From NCBI GenBank assembly GCA_027621355.1, contig JAQCBZ010000002.1, forward strand, positions 1-64,000: a stretch of DNA of 64,000 nucleotides. The letters are read 5' to 3'. A program made the position numbers and the translations under genes. The notes beneath the pieces are model-generated. The model was given only the letters and a program-made list of their open reading frames with translations. It had not been told where the DNA came from and ran no database searches. Of the stretch, positions 8,803 to 18,377 are shown one piece after another (the first letter of the stretch is position 1; the number at the start of each line of letters is the position of its first letter). The stretch is from Bacteroidota bacterium. Lineage in GTDB: Bacteria; Bacteroidota; Rhodothermia; Balneolales; Balneolaceae.

Positions 8803-10701
8803 ATGACAGACAAACCAGAGTATGGATTGTTGCATGATGGATGGATTGCCGAAGCGTTCAGATGTCCACTCAGGTTACCCTATGCACATCAAGACACCCA
8901 TGGATCTGCTGCCCCGGATTTTGAGCCAAAACGGATTCAACGGGCGTTTTTGAGTGAGACGTTTCTGCGATCTCAGGGTCTGACTCCTCAATTGGACAAC
9001 ATAACTCCTCAGCAGATCCATCAGGGGAATGTGGGTGGGTGGATGCAACAACCGGTTCAGTCACCGTTGGGATATACACGATTGCCCCTGCTTTTTCGGT
9101 TACAAGAGGAGCCATGGGTGATAGCTCAGTTTCAGGGCCGTTTATGGCCCATGGATCAACCGGTCTTGCGTCAAGCGCATCTGTTAAAACAAAAAATGAA
9201 ACAGTACGTCGTTTCCTTGGCCTATCGAGTCACTTGTTTCCAACGTGCATACCCTGGGGTTCCGGTGCGTGCAGAATTTATCTTTCCAAGCAGTGGGTAT
9301 TTTGCCAAGTCTAATGGATTATTTGATCAGGCAATTTCTTCTCTTTGTGAGGCTCAGGCGGTAGGCAACGTGGAGAAAGAGACAGACCCCATGGTATTTC
9401 AAGAAGCTTTTGTGCGGGTGTCTGTGGATTCTGCAATCAATGAATTGCAAACGAGTGGCCGTTGGTTCGGTCACTACCTTTCGACCTTGGGCTATCGCTC
9501 CGATACATGGGGGCAATGGTTGCAGGAGCTTGACGAAGAGTTCATGTCATTACGCACAGGCTTATCCAATGAGGAACCATATCCGTTTTTACCTGGGCGA
9601 CATTGTGCACAATGCAGATACCGAGATATGGGGCCTAAGAAAGGGTGTTGGGCAGATCATTATGCAGCGTCTGATTCATTAGGCGACTCTTTGAGCCGAA
9701 TGCATATTTTTGAGTTGCCTGGTCATGGTAACGAGACTCTCGTGCAGGATGGGGTGCTTTTTGTGGATCAGTTGGAGAGTGACCCTGCGGCGGATTTGCC
9801 CTCAGCCTTTACGATACCCTGGCGCCGTGAAGAACAGATTCGCCAAGAGATTCAGCATCCAAAGGCGATTCAAGAAGCACTGTTACGCCAAACGTTGGAG
9901 CAGCTTCAAAAGCTACCCCGACCTTTCCATTTTCTCGACTTCGAGGCGGTGGGATTCCCCATACCACAACGTGAGGGGGATCGCATTTATGACCCTGTGT
10001 TGTTTCAGTATTCATGTCACACGTGGGATGGCGATTCATCCTCTGATTCCATTTCACTTTCTCACACTGGCTGGCTCGATGAAGAGGGGGTCACCGATCC
10101 AGAGGCTGTTTTAGTGGACCATTTGGTTTCCAATCCAGCCCTGCATGAGGGCACCATTATCCATTTTTCCCCCTTTGAGCCCCAACACCTGCGCAAAATT
10201 GCCAAAAGGTGGCGCAAGGAGGGTCCGCCGAAGGGCTTTGAGCAAGCAAATGACTCACTTCAGGCTTGGATGGCCAAAAAAGGTGGACGGAATTTTGTGG
10301 ACTGCCTAACGTTGGTGCGTGATGGCTATCATCATGCTAGGATGCATGGAAAACTAGGATTGAAGCCACTTATAGGGTCGCTATTAACCTCAAAAGAAGC
10401 GACTGAGCCCATTACTCGGTTGAGTGAGGAGCAAATGGGGTTTCCAGGTGAGTGGTTGTTGGAGGGTGCCTATGAAAAGAGTTCGGTGTCTGACGGTGAG
10501 ACCGCTATGCATACCTACTTGATGATCCGAATGGCCCAAAAATCGGGGCTGAAGGAGGTGGCACGTGCATCGCTGGTACATCCATCTGAATCACATGCCG
10601 AGCTCATTCAACAAATGAAACAGTATTGCGCTTTGGATACCTTTGCGATGTATTTAGCCTTCCACCATTGGTTGAGGGTTGGCGAAATCACGGTATATTA
10701 A
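8803..10701 (+). CDS. DUF2779 protein with Cas4-like cysteines and DEDD-like domain
   Basis: Member of the DUF2779 family, whose role is not established. The N-terminal region (about 1-300) has one early Cys (EAFRCPLRLPY, about 21) and a late trio CAQCRYRDMGPKKGC (about 268-282). One early plus three late Cys is the layout of the 4Fe-4S site in Cas4/AddB-type nucleases. The expected PD-(D/E)XK acidic-lysine motif is not clear, so this half may be inactive. The C-terminal half reads like a DEDD 3'-5' exonuclease: FLDFEAVGF (about 377-385), FVDCLTLVRDGYHH (about 501) and YCALDTFAMY (about 608). Length 632. No CRISPR genes are near; it sits between murB and purB on the same strand. The function is inferred as nucleic-acid processing. 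Confidence 0.7.
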   Translation: MTDKPEYGLLHDGWIAEAFRCPLRLPYAHQDTHGSAAPDFEPKRIQRAFLSETFLRSQGLTPQLDNITPQQIHQGNVGGWMQQPVQSPLGYTRLPLLFRLQEEPWVIAQFQGRLWPMDQPVLRQAHLLKQKMKQYVVSLAYRVTCFQRAYPGVPVRAEFIFPSSGYFAKSNGLFDQAISSLCEAQAVGNVEKETDPMVFQEAFVRVSVDSAINELQTSGRWFGHYLSTLGYRSDTWGQWLQELDEEFMSLRTGLSNEEPYPFLPGRHCAQCRYRDMGPKKGCWADHYAASDSLGDSLSRMHIFELPGHGNETLVQDGVLFVDQLESDPAADLPSAFTIPWRREEQIRQEIQHPKAIQEALLRQTLEQLQKLPRPFHFLDFEAVGFPIPQREGDRIYDPVLFQYSCHTWDGDSSSDSISLSHTGWLDEEGVTDPEAVLVDHLVSNPALHEGTIIHFSPFEPQHLRKIAKRWRKEGPPKGFEQANDSLQAWMAKKGGRNFVDCLTLVRDGYHHARMHGKLGLKPLIGSLLTSKEATEPITRLSEEQMGFPGEWLLEGAYEKSSVSDGETAMHTYLMIRMAQKSGLKEVARASLVHPSESHAELIQQMKQYCALDTFAMYLAFHHWLRVGEITVY

Positions 10702-10730
10702 AGCACACTCAAAACCTTGCACGGTAGCCC

Positions 10731-12026
10731 ATGATTGATCGATATAGCCGACCAGAAATGTCGTCCATTTGGACAGAACACCAGCAGTTTCAAGCATGGC
10801 TGGATGTGGAAATTGCAGCTTGCAAAGCGTGGTCGGATATTGGCGTAATCCCCAAAGAGGATGTCAAAAAGATTGAGCAGCATGCTACGTTTGACGTGGA
10901 TCGTATCCATGAGATTGAGGTCGAGACTCGGCACGATGTTGTGGCCTTTACTCGAGCTGTCTCCGAAACGTTGGGAGATGAGCGCAAATGGGTTCATTAT
11001 GGATTAACCTCGACCGATGTTGTAGACACAGCCTTTGGTGTCCGATTAAAGAAAGCCAATGCGCTCCTAGTAGAGGGATTAAACCGATTGGTTGAAGTGG
11101 TCTCGGCGAAGGCAATAGAGCATAAGCACACTGTGATGATGGGCAGAACGCATGGCGTACATGCAGAGCCAACGACGTTTGGCTTGAAATGTGCCCTTTG
11201 GGTGGCGGAATTGAAGCGACAAAAAGAACGTTTTGCCCATGCACGTCAAGATGTCGAGTATGGAAAGCTGTCAGGTGCAGTGGGAACCTTTGCCAACATT
11301 CCTCCGAAAGTAGAAGAAAAAACCTGTGGTTATCTTGGGCTTACACCTGCGCCTATCTCTACGCAGACCTTGCAGCGGGATCGACATGCATTTTATATGG
11401 CTACGTTGGCACTGATTGCCAGCACGATTGAAAAAATGGGCGTCGAAATTCGTCACTTGCAACGTACGGAGGTTCGAGAGGTGGAGGAGAGCTTTGGACA
11501 AGGTCAAAAGGGATCCTCAGCCATGCCGCACAAGCGCAACCCAATTGGATCAGAAAATATGGCGGGATGTGCTCGTGTCATACGTGGTTATATGATGACC
11601 GCGTTTGAGAATATCCCATTGTGGCATGAGCGTGATATTTCCCATTCCTCTGCTGAGCGTATCATCTTTCCTGATGCGACGATCCTGTTGGATTATATGT
11701 TGAACCGCTTTGCAACGCTTATGGAGCGGCTTGAGGTGTTTCCTCAACACATGCAGGATAATATTGACCGCTCCCATGGCTTGGTGTTCTCTCAACGTGT
11801 AATGTTGGCGTGTATTGAGCATGGGTGGACGCGTGAACAGGCCTATGACAAGGTTCAGCCCCTTGCGATGAAAGCGTGGGAGAGTGGGACTCCTTTCAAA
11901 AATCATTTGTTGGCTGAGCCTGCACTCGTAGACCTTTTGGGCGAAGAGGGGATCCATTCGTTGTTTGCGATGGAGCATCATACCAAGCATGTAGAAAAAA
12001 TATTTAAACGAGTCGGTTTGGGGTGA
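10731..12026 (+). CDS. purB: Adenylosuccinate lyase
   Basis: Splits fumarate from SAICAR and from adenylosuccinate in purine synthesis. Fumarase/aspartase-superfamily protein of 431 residues. Visible are [11 protein letters not shown] at the N-terminus, [23 protein letters not shown] with the catalytic His (about 141-ff.), and the family signature [15 protein letters not shown] (about 262-276) with the mobile-loop catalytic Ser. The length matches the shorter Bacillus-type PurB rather than the E. coli one (456). It precedes guaB, with a small unknown ORF between, so this is a small purine neighbourhood. Confidence 0.97.
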   Translation: MIDRYSRPEMSSIWTEHQQFQAWLDVEIAACKAWSDIGVIPKEDVKKIEQHATFDVDRIHEIEVETRHDVVAFTRAVSETLGDERKWVHYGLTSTDVVDTAFGVRLKKANALLVEGLNRLVEVVSAKAIEHKHTVMMGRTHGVHAEPTTFGLKCALWVAELKRQKERFAHARQDVEYGKLSGAVGTFANIPPKVEEKTCGYLGLTPAPISTQTLQRDRHAFYMATLALIASTIEKMGVEIRHLQRTEVREVEESFGQGQKGSSAMPHKRNPIGSENMAGCARVIRGYMMTAFENIPLWHERDISHSSAERIIFPDATILLDYMLNRFATLMERLEVFPQHMQDNIDRSHGLVFSQRVMLACIEHGWTREQAYDKVQPLAMKAWESGTPFKNHLLAEPALVDLLGEEGIHSLFAMEHHTKHVEKIFKRVGLG

Positions 12027-12040
12027 CACTATGTTGTCAC
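12023..12040 (+). terminator. Hairpin at the purB stop
   Basis: GTGACA (12023-12028) pairs with TGTCAC (12035-12040) around a 6-base loop. The stem covers the purB stop codon. No U-run follows, so it may stabilise the 3' end rather than terminate. Confidence 0.4.
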
Positions 12041-12047
12041 TCATGGG

Positions 12048-12092
12048 TTGTAGATTGTGTGTAAAGAATTCAACACACACCAAAATCTACAA
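12048..12092 (+). promoter_or_regulatory. Long imperfect hairpin before the 126-aa ORF
   Basis: TTGTAGATT (12048-12056) and GTGTGT (12057-12062) can pair with ACACAC (12073-12078) and AATCTACAA (12084-12092), giving 9 plus 6 base pairs with a 5-base bulge. It ends 3 bases before the next start codon, so in RNA it would sequester the ribosome entry region. As DNA it could be an operator. Confidence 0.5.
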
Positions 12093-12094
12093 TC

Positions 12095-12475
12095 ATGAAT
12101 ACTCTTCTTTCTTCTACTTCCTTTTCTCCTGAGGCGCATCCCTCCATTCAGATTTCCCCCCAGACTTCCCAACAGACGCTTGCTCCGTGGGAAGCATTAG
12201 AGGCAGAACGCCTTCTTCACTCTGCCCATCAAACCCATCAAGATATGATGGATGTTCTTGATGTCTTGGGATGGCATGGGCTGCCAACTGGGCTCATTGC
12301 AACGATTCAAGAAGATATAATGGGATTTGTTGAAGAGCTCAAGGGGCAATTCAAGAGTGCCTGCCCTTTTGTAGCGCTTCGTCGTGAACGAGTCACATTT
12401 TGGGTAGAGCAAGTTCTTCAAGATCCATCGTTGGAAGCAGAGGCTATCCAGGCATTACATGTGAAAGGGCTCTAA
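12095..12475 (+). CDS. Hypothetical 126-residue protein
   Basis: Not recognised. After a Ser/Thr/Pro-rich first 30 residues it is predicted mostly helical (PWEALEAERLLHSAHQTHQD, then IATIQEDIMGFVEELKGQF and RERVTFWVEQVLQ). There is no signal peptide or membrane segment. It sits between purB and guaB on the same strand, with a long hairpin just before its ATG and the guaB promoter just after its stop. The codon use looks like that of its neighbours. It is probably real because the frame fills the whole gap, but its function is unknown. Confidence 0.5.
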   Translation: MNTLLSSTSFSPEAHPSIQISPQTSQQTLAPWEALEAERLLHSAHQTHQDMMDVLDVLGWHGLPTGLIATIQEDIMGFVEELKGQFKSACPFVALRRERVTFWVEQVLQDPSLEAEAIQALHVKGL

Positions 12476-12484
12476 AAAAATCGA

Positions 12485-12530
12485 GATGCGTTTCGTATCT
12501 TTGCAAAACTGTAATTAAATACGACGCATC
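12485..12530 (+). promoter_or_regulatory. guaB promoter with an overlapping inverted repeat
   Basis: A perfect Bacteroidota -10 box TATCTTTG lies at 12496-12503; no clear -33 TTTG is seen. An inverted repeat brackets it: GATGCGT-tt-CGTAT (12485-12498) against ATACG-ACGCATC (12519-12530), that is 12 matching bases with a 2-base bulge. The left arm overlaps the -10 box, and transcription should start near 12510, between the arms. This placement suits a repressor site better than an RNA hairpin. Confidence 0.6.
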
Positions 12531-12533
12531 ATC

Positions 12534-14012
12534 ATGGCCTCAAAAGCTCCTTTTGAGAGAATCACACGACAAGGATTAACCTACGATGATGTGCTGCTTG
12601 TGCCCGCAGCCTCGAGCGTACTCCCCCGTGAAGTTGATATTTCTTGTGAATTAGCACCTGGTCTCACACTCAACACGCCCATTATGAGTGCTGCGATGGA
12701 TACCGTGTCTGAGTACAAACTTGCGATTGCCCTTGCTCGCGAAGGAGGGATTGCGGTGCTACACAAAAACATGACGATTGAAGAGCAAGCTGAGCAGGTT
12801 CGTTTGGTCAAACGTAGTGAGAGTGGGATGATTGTGGATCCACTCACACTCCATAAAGAGGCGACAATCAAAGATGCGCGTGAGCTTATGAGCAAGCATC
12901 GAATCGGTGGAATCCCCATTGTGGATAAAAAAGGATTTCTCATTGGCATTGTGACCAATCGAGATCTTCGCTTTGAGACCTCTGATGATCGCACACTAGG
13001 TGAAATCATGACACATGAGCGCCTTATCACGGCTGAAGAAGGCACGACGCTTGAGAAAGCAGAGGAAATTCTTCAATCACACAAAGTTGAGAAGCTCCCG
13101 ATTACAAACAAGCAGGGTAAGCTTGTGGGACTCATTACATTCAAGGACATTGAGAAAAAGGTGAACTTCCCGAATGCAAGCAAGGATGAATTGGGGCGTT
13201 TACGTGTAGCAGCAGCGGTAGGCGTGTCTGCGGACACCCTTGACAGGGTAGATGCTTTACTAGACACAGGAGTTGACATGATCACTGTGGACACGGCTCA
13301 TGGGCATTCTGAGGGGGTGATTGACACCGTTCGGATGATTCGAAAAAAACATAAAGACATTCCACTTGTGGGTGGCAACATTGCGACTCGACAAGCCGCA
13401 GAAGATCTTGTCAAGGCGGGTGCTTCGATTGTGAAAGTGGGTGTCGGTCCAGGAAGTATTTGCACCACACGAGTCGTTACGGGTGTCGGTGTTCCTCAAC
13501 TCTCAGCGATCATGGAGGTGGCTGAGTTTACCAAGAAAAAAGGTGTTGGCCTGATTGCCGATGGGGGAATCAAACAAACCGGTGATGTGCCCAAAGCTCT
13601 GGCTGGAGGAGCGAATGCTGTGATGGTCGGCTCTATGTTTGCTGGAGTGGATGAAAGCCCAGGGGAGACGGTCATTTTTGAAAGTCGAAAGTACAAAACC
13701 TACCGCGGAATGGGATCCATTAGTGCAATGTCTAGAGGGTCTAAAGATCGTTACTTCCAGGATGTAGAAGAGGACATCAAAAAACTAGTGCCTGAAGGTG
13801 TTGAAGGACGTGTCCCCTACAAAGGAACACTCAGAGAGGTTGTCCATCAAATGCAGGGTGGCATTCGTGCGGCGATGGGGTATGTGGGAGCGCCATCCAT
13901 CAAGCAACTTCAAGAAGCTGAATTTGTACAGATCTCAGCTGCGTCCTACAAAGAGAGCCACCCACACTCGGTTCAAATTACCAAAGAGGCTCCGAATTAT
14001 TCAGTTTCCTAA
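12534..14012 (+). CDS. guaB: IMP dehydrogenase
   Basis: Oxidises IMP to XMP, the rate-setting step to GMP. The catalytic barrel is split by two CBS domains (about residues 95-205; [25 protein letters not shown] and [22 protein letters not shown]). The active-site loop GPGSICTTR has the catalytic Cys near 309. [17 protein letters not shown] and the [10 protein letters not shown] loop are all intact. At 492 residues the length is normal for the bacterial enzyme. It has its own promoter with a dyad, so its expression may answer to purine or nucleotide signals. Confidence 0.98.
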   Translation: MASKAPFERITRQGLTYDDVLLVPAASSVLPREVDISCELAPGLTLNTPIMSAAMDTVSEYKLAIALAREGGIAVLHKNMTIEEQAEQVRLVKRSESGMIVDPLTLHKEATIKDARELMSKHRIGGIPIVDKKGFLIGIVTNRDLRFETSDDRTLGEIMTHERLITAEEGTTLEKAEEILQSHKVEKLPITNKQGKLVGLITFKDIEKKVNFPNASKDELGRLRVAAAVGVSADTLDRVDALLDTGVDMITVDTAHGHSEGVIDTVRMIRKKHKDIPLVGGNIATRQAAEDLVKAGASIVKVGVGPGSICTTRVVTGVGVPQLSAIMEVAEFTKKKGVGLIADGGIKQTGDVPKALAGGANAVMVGSMFAGVDESPGETVIFESRKYKTYRGMGSISAMSRGSKDRYFQDVEEDIKKLVPEGVEGRVPYKGTLREVVHQMQGGIRAAMGYVGAPSIKQLQEAEFVQISAASYKESHPHSVQITKEAPNYSVS

Positions 14013-14018
14013 CGCTTG

Positions 14019-15344
14019 ATGAAGCGTTCAAAACAGGTCCTATGGCTATCCTACTATGCCCCTCCAATGGGCGGAAGTGGTGTTCAGCGACCTGTAAAGT
14101 TTGCTAAATACTTAGCTAAGCTTGGCTGGACCCTCCATTGGGTATGCCCCGAAGAAGGGTCGTATCCTTACCGTGATGAGGGACTCATGCAGGATCTTGA
14201 CAGCGATAGGATACATGTTCATCGGGTGGGAGGGGGAACGCCACAACATTCTATTCTCGGCAGATGGATTCAGTCTATCTACTACGCTTTGCCAGCAAAA
14301 TTGGCGGCCCGTCTCAATTCATGGCTCTACTTTCCAGACAATAAAGTAGGATGGGCACGCGACGCACTTGACACAGCCCTGGAGCTGATCTCAACGCATC
14401 AAATCCCGTTAATTTTTGTCACAGCGCCCCCATTTAGTTCCTTTAGGCTAGCCACAACACTTGCAGAAAAGACGGGTGCCAAGCTTGTGTTGGATCTGCG
14501 TGATGACTGGCTTGAGAATCAATTTCACCAGTATGCATCAGCCTCTCGTAGAACTCAAATGGCAAAGCTCGAACAGCAAGTGCTGTCCAAGGCGGATGCC
14601 ATTACCGTGATTAATGACCACACACGATCAAGTCTTGCGAAACGTCATCCCACTCTAGCACAACGCATGAGTGTGATCCATAATGGGTTTGACCCGGAAG
14701 ATTTTATTGGCAAAAATCAAGCGCAGAAACAGGTTCATCAACAACGTGGTGATTCCAGCAACACTCCGCATTCAATCACGCCAGATTCAATATGGTTGTA
14801 TAATGGGCTTTTTTACAGGCAGCAGGACCCTAGCGATGTACTAAAAGGATTTGTACGATATACTCAAGATACACCCGATTCACCCATTCAATTTGTGATC
14901 CAAGGCGATGATGGGAATCGATATCGAGGCGTGGTTCAGCAGGTTCAAGATCGGTTTGAATGGAAGGGGTACCTTTCACATGAAGCCTCGTTGCAAGGGG
15001 TTATGCAAGCCGATGTGCTCTGGTTACATCTCTCGGCCATGCAACATATCGATCGTGTCACTCCAGGAAAACTGTTTGAATACATGGGCTCTGGCAAACC
15101 TATTTTTGCCACCATACCAGAGGGGGTAACTGCTGAGCTTTTGCGTCAATATGGTCCCGTATCGATTGTTCATTCGACACGACCCGAAGAGATTGCTAAC
15201 GCCGTTCGTTTATTTGAACAACAACGGCAATGTGGAAGCCTCCCGCCAGTCAATAAATCGTTTGTAGAATCGTTTGATAGACAGCGCTTGACGCACAGCT
15301 TGGAGCAAATATTTCTGAATCTTGCCCCTGAATCCTACCTTTGA
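14019..15344 (+). CDS. GT4-type glycosyltransferase
   Basis: Likely transfers a sugar from a nucleotide donor to a surface glycan. The N-terminus reads LWLSYYAPPMGGSGVQRPVKFAKYLAKLGW, the glycine-rich start of GT-B fold glycosyltransferases. DLRDDWLENQF is in the middle, and a C-terminal GPGTP-like half includes VIHNGFDPEDF (about 225-235), WLYNGLFYRQQ, FEWKGYL and the donor-site block TPGKLFEYMGSGKPIFA (about 345-361). I start it at the ATG 14019 rather than the TTG one codon earlier. It follows guaB by 6 bases and precedes the M23 peptidase by 3. A second member of this subfamily lies at 32402-33769. The substrate is unknown. Confidence 0.8.
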   Translation: MKRSKQVLWLSYYAPPMGGSGVQRPVKFAKYLAKLGWTLHWVCPEEGSYPYRDEGLMQDLDSDRIHVHRVGGGTPQHSILGRWIQSIYYALPAKLAARLNSWLYFPDNKVGWARDALDTALELISTHQIPLIFVTAPPFSSFRLATTLAEKTGAKLVLDLRDDWLENQFHQYASASRRTQMAKLEQQVLSKADAITVINDHTRSSLAKRHPTLAQRMSVIHNGFDPEDFIGKNQAQKQVHQQRGDSSNTPHSITPDSIWLYNGLFYRQQDPSDVLKGFVRYTQDTPDSPIQFVIQGDDGNRYRGVVQQVQDRFEWKGYLSHEASLQGVMQADVLWLHLSAMQHIDRVTPGKLFEYMGSGKPIFATIPEGVTAELLRQYGPVSIVHSTRPEEIANAVRLFEQQRQCGSLPPVNKSFVESFDRQRLTHSLEQIFLNLAPESYL

Positions 15345-15347
15345 CCT

Positions 15348-16199
15348 ATGTGGGCATTTATAAAACATCTTTTTTCTAGGAAAAACACAGAGATGACTGT
15401 GGTTTTGGTGGACCACGAGAATCCCAATCTGTCGGGATCGTTTAGGATCTATTCTAGGACCCTTGTCATCACAGTCGTAAGCATCTTCTTGGTTGCGGGT
15501 GGTATCACGACAGCGGCATTCTATTTCACCCCGTTGGGCTCATTGTATCAAGACCGCCAAGCGGAGCCCGTGCGTGAAGAGGTTCAGCAACTTGTGACTC
15601 AGCTTAACACGCTCCAGGACTCTATTCGAACCAGGGATGCCCAAATGCAAATGATTAAAACCATCTTGGTTGAAAATACAGATACGGTACTCAGTGTGAG
15701 TGCCTCTGCGGAGCCATCCTCTGAATCGCAAACACTCACTGGGCAATTATTTGCGGACTGGATTCCCCAAACTACTTTTGAGCCGTTCTCTCCGTCGGAT
15801 CCATCCTTGGCTTCGTTGCAAGGATCAACACCTCTAACGACGCTTCTAACCCCTATTCAGGGCTTGAAAACTCAAGGATTTAATCCTCAGGAAGGTCACT
15901 ATGGTCTCGATTTTGCCGCTCCAGAAGGGACTCCTTTTTCCTCAGTCGCTGAGGGTGTGGTAGCGCATCGAGCATGGACGCCAGAGTTTGGATACACCAT
16001 GATGGTACAACATGTTGATGGGTATATGTCTATCTATAAGCATGCTTCTCAATTACTTCGAGATGTAGGTGTGAAAGTGTACCGCGGGGAAACCTTAGGA
16101 CGAATTGGTGATCGTGGGACGCTCAGTACAGGGTCCCACTTACACCTAGAGATCTGGAAAAACGGTCAGCCAATCGACCCAGAAAAAATGCTACCTTAA
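15348..16199 (+). CDS. Membrane-anchored M23 peptidoglycan endopeptidase
   Basis: Zinc metallopeptidase of the M23/LytM type that cuts peptide cross-links in the periplasm. A short cytoplasmic N-terminus precedes one membrane anchor (about residues 42-63, VITVVSIFLVAGGITTAAFY). A coiled-coil linker follows (EEVQQLVTQLNTLQDSIR). The C-terminal catalytic domain (about 176-275) has HYGLDFA (His 184, Asp 188) and HLHLE (about 264-268), the Zn ligands and catalytic His. It is directly followed by a bactofilin gene; M23 enzymes and bactofilins act together in cell-shape control in several bacteria. The residues look intact, so the enzyme should be active. Confidence 0.9.
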   Translation: MWAFIKHLFSRKNTEMTVVLVDHENPNLSGSFRIYSRTLVITVVSIFLVAGGITTAAFYFTPLGSLYQDRQAEPVREEVQQLVTQLNTLQDSIRTRDAQMQMIKTILVENTDTVLSVSASAEPSSESQTLTGQLFADWIPQTTFEPFSPSDPSLASLQGSTPLTTLLTPIQGLKTQGFNPQEGHYGLDFAAPEGTPFSSVAEGVVAHRAWTPEFGYTMMVQHVDGYMSIYKHASQLLRDVGVKVYRGETLGRIGDRGTLSTGSHLHLEIWKNGQPIDPEKMLP

Positions 16200-16220
16200 A
16201 AAAAATAAAACTGACTCATT

Positions 16221-16655
16221 ATGAAAGATCGTAACGGACAAGCACCCTCTATCACGATGATAAGTGAAGAGGCTCATCTTAAAGGCTCACTTGAGGCATC
16301 TTCTGATGTGCGTATTGCAGGGACACTCACAGGCGATGTGTCAAGTCAGGGTAAAGTGATCGTGGCTAGTTCCGCCAAAGTGGACGGGAATATGAGCGCA
16401 AAGGAGGCTGATATCTCTGGGCAGTACAAGGGTGATATTCAAGCCACAGAAAAAATTACGATTCGTAAAGGGGCTGAACTAAACGGCGATCTATCTACAA
16501 AGACGATTGTGATTGAAGAGGGGGCGCAGTTTAATGGGCAACTCACGATGGGTGAAGCGGTGAAGCCAGGCTCTCAAGGTTCTTTATACTCTTCAGGATC
16601 GAGGGTCGAAGCATCTGAGGTGAATCCAACCTCTCATGAAGTCAAAGTCCATTGA
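16221..16655 (+). CDS. Bactofilin (polymer-forming cytoskeletal protein)
   Basis: Self-assembling beta-helical cytoskeletal protein that scaffolds cell-wall enzymes. The bactofilin core spans about residues 10-115: GSLEASSDVRIAGTLTGDVS, then GKVIVASSAKVDGNMSAKEADISGQYKGDI. Short unstructured tails flank it, as is usual. It follows an M23 peptidase gene by 21 bases and its end overlaps the AtpZ-like ORF by 20 bases, so the three are on one transcript leading into the ATP synthase genes. Confidence 0.93.
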   Translation: MKDRNGQAPSITMISEEAHLKGSLEASSDVRIAGTLTGDVSSQGKVIVASSAKVDGNMSAKEADISGQYKGDIQATEKITIRKGAELNGDLSTKTIVIEEGAQFNGQLTMGEAVKPGSQGSLYSSGSRVEASEVNPTSHEVKVH

Positions 16656-16842
16656 GCGAGCGGTTGGTCTTGGGGTAGAAATTGCTACCGCATTTGCTGT
16701 GCCGATTCTTGTTGGTTATTGGGTGCAAAATCGATGGGGTGGTGACCCCTGGGGTGTCATAACGGGTGCACTGCTTGGAATCATTTTTTTCTTGAGGATT
16801 GGGCTGCGTTTGTCCAGAGAAGAAAAAAGGTCAAATAATTGA
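16636..16842 (+). CDS. AtpZ/AtpI-family small membrane protein
   Basis: A 68-residue protein with two membrane helices (GVEIATAFAVPILVGYWV and GVITGALLGIIFFLRIGL) joined by a short loop QNRWGGDP. This is the AtpZ/AtpI-type protein found ahead of ATP synthase operons, thought to help assemble the c-ring or supply divalent cations. Its start lies inside the end of the bactofilin gene (20-base overlap). The next gene, atpB, begins about 90 bases later. Confidence 0.8.
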   Translation: MKSKSIERAVGLGVEIATAFAVPILVGYWVQNRWGGDPWGVITGALLGIIFFLRIGLRLSREEKRSNN

Positions 16843-16932
16843 GATTATTTCATGATTTGGGCTTCCATTTACCTTGGACTCTCCTTATTTTGAAAGACTG
16901 TAAACAAAGAATCATACAGCCATCGATTTGGA

Positions 16933-18093
16933 TTGGCTAAACATAAAGTAGCTTTGGCAAACCCCCTAGTGTTTCGGCATGTTTTTGTTAGCCAATCTTT
17001 GAGTCCTCTCAAGGTTGCATTTGTAACGTTACTGGTTCTGTTTGGATCTTTTGGTGTAGGACTCTCGGCATCCGCCACGGGTGTGGCCAACGCCTCTGAT
17101 GCAGATGCTGCAGAAACGGAGGAATCCAGCAGCCCTATTGATGTGATGGGCAAAATAGCAGATCATGATTACATTGAGAGTCCATTTGGAAAAGTATACT
17201 TACCTCGAATTTTTTGGGTCGATGGGCAATTCTACACCTACTCAAGCACGAAAAAAGCGTTAACTTCTGGGGATTTTATAGAGAAAGAGGGTGTGATCTA
17301 CCGTGCAGATGAGACACCCATTACCATTGATTTATCGATCACTTCGCATCTCGTCTATGTCTGGCTCGGATTTATTCTTGCGTTACTGATTAGTCTGTGG
17401 GCAGCAAGTCGATATAGGCGTGGAATTGGACGCACGTCAGCACCCAAAGGGGCTTTGCACAACATCTACGAGATTCTCTATCTCTTCATCCGTGATGACG
17501 TCATTCAAGGATACATTCCCAAAGAGAAAGCCCCGCGTTACACCCCATTATTATTTTCCATGTTCATGGCGATAGCTTTCATGAACCTCTTTGGCCTACT
17601 CCCATGGGCTGCGACAGCCACAGCCGATTTGACAGTCACTGCCACGCTAGCATTTGTAACGTTTATAGTGACTCAAGCCTCTGGGACTAAAACATACTGG
17701 GGACACATTTTCAACTTCCCTGGAGTCCCGTTGCTTGTCAAGTTTATCCTCACGCCCGTTGAGATTCTAGGTTTGTTCACAAAACCCCTCGCCCTTTGTT
17801 TCCGACTTTTTGCAAATATGTTGTCTGGAAAGATTATGATTATCTCCATTCTTGGATTGATCTTTATCTTTACCGAACTCTTTGGAGCAACTGTAGGGAT
17901 TGGGAGTAGTGTTATTTGGGTGAGCCTTACCGCAGTTTTATACGGATTGAAGGTCTTTGTCGCCTTACTTCAGGCGTACATTTTCACTCTCCTTTCAGCC
18001 GTCTTTATTGGGGGCGCTCTTGAAGAGCATCATCATGAAGAACACGACGTAGAGCACGATGATGTTAAGGTGATGGACCCAATCAACGCATAA
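16933..18093 (+). CDS. atpB: ATP synthase subunit a
   Basis: Membrane stator subunit forming the proton half-channels of Fo. It starts with a TTG at 16933; no in-frame ATG exists before the signal peptide (about residues 27-55, VAFVTLLVLFGSFGVGLSASA). The N-terminal extension is long, so the chain has 386 residues against 271 in E. coli, as in other Bacteroidota. Channel motifs are MNLFGLLPW, TPVEILGLFTKPLALCFRLFANMLSGK with the essential Arg near 292, and ALLQAYIFTLLSAVFIGGAL. The C-terminus is rich in His and acidic residues (EEHHHEEHDVEHDD), a possible metal-binding tail. Confidence 0.95.
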   Translation: MAKHKVALANPLVFRHVFVSQSLSPLKVAFVTLLVLFGSFGVGLSASATGVANASDADAAETEESSSPIDVMGKIADHDYIESPFGKVYLPRIFWVDGQFYTYSSTKKALTSGDFIEKEGVIYRADETPITIDLSITSHLVYVWLGFILALLISLWAASRYRRGIGRTSAPKGALHNIYEILYLFIRDDVIQGYIPKEKAPRYTPLLFSMFMAIAFMNLFGLLPWAATATADLTVTATLAFVTFIVTQASGTKTYWGHIFNFPGVPLLVKFILTPVEILGLFTKPLALCFRLFANMLSGKIMIISILGLIFIFTELFGATVGIGSSVIWVSLTAVLYGLKVFVALLQAYIFTLLSAVFIGGALEEHHHEEHDVEHDDVKVMDPINA

Positions 18094-18117
18094 TTTTTAA
18101 CTCAAACCAAACACTAA

Positions 18118-18357
<240 letters not shown>

Positions 18358-18377
18358 TCACACACGTTTAGACACCG

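Noticed and set aside
8803..10701. CRISPR adaptation locus around the Cas4-like protein
   Set aside because: There is no repeat-spacer array and no cas1 or cas2 nearby; murB and purB flank the gene.
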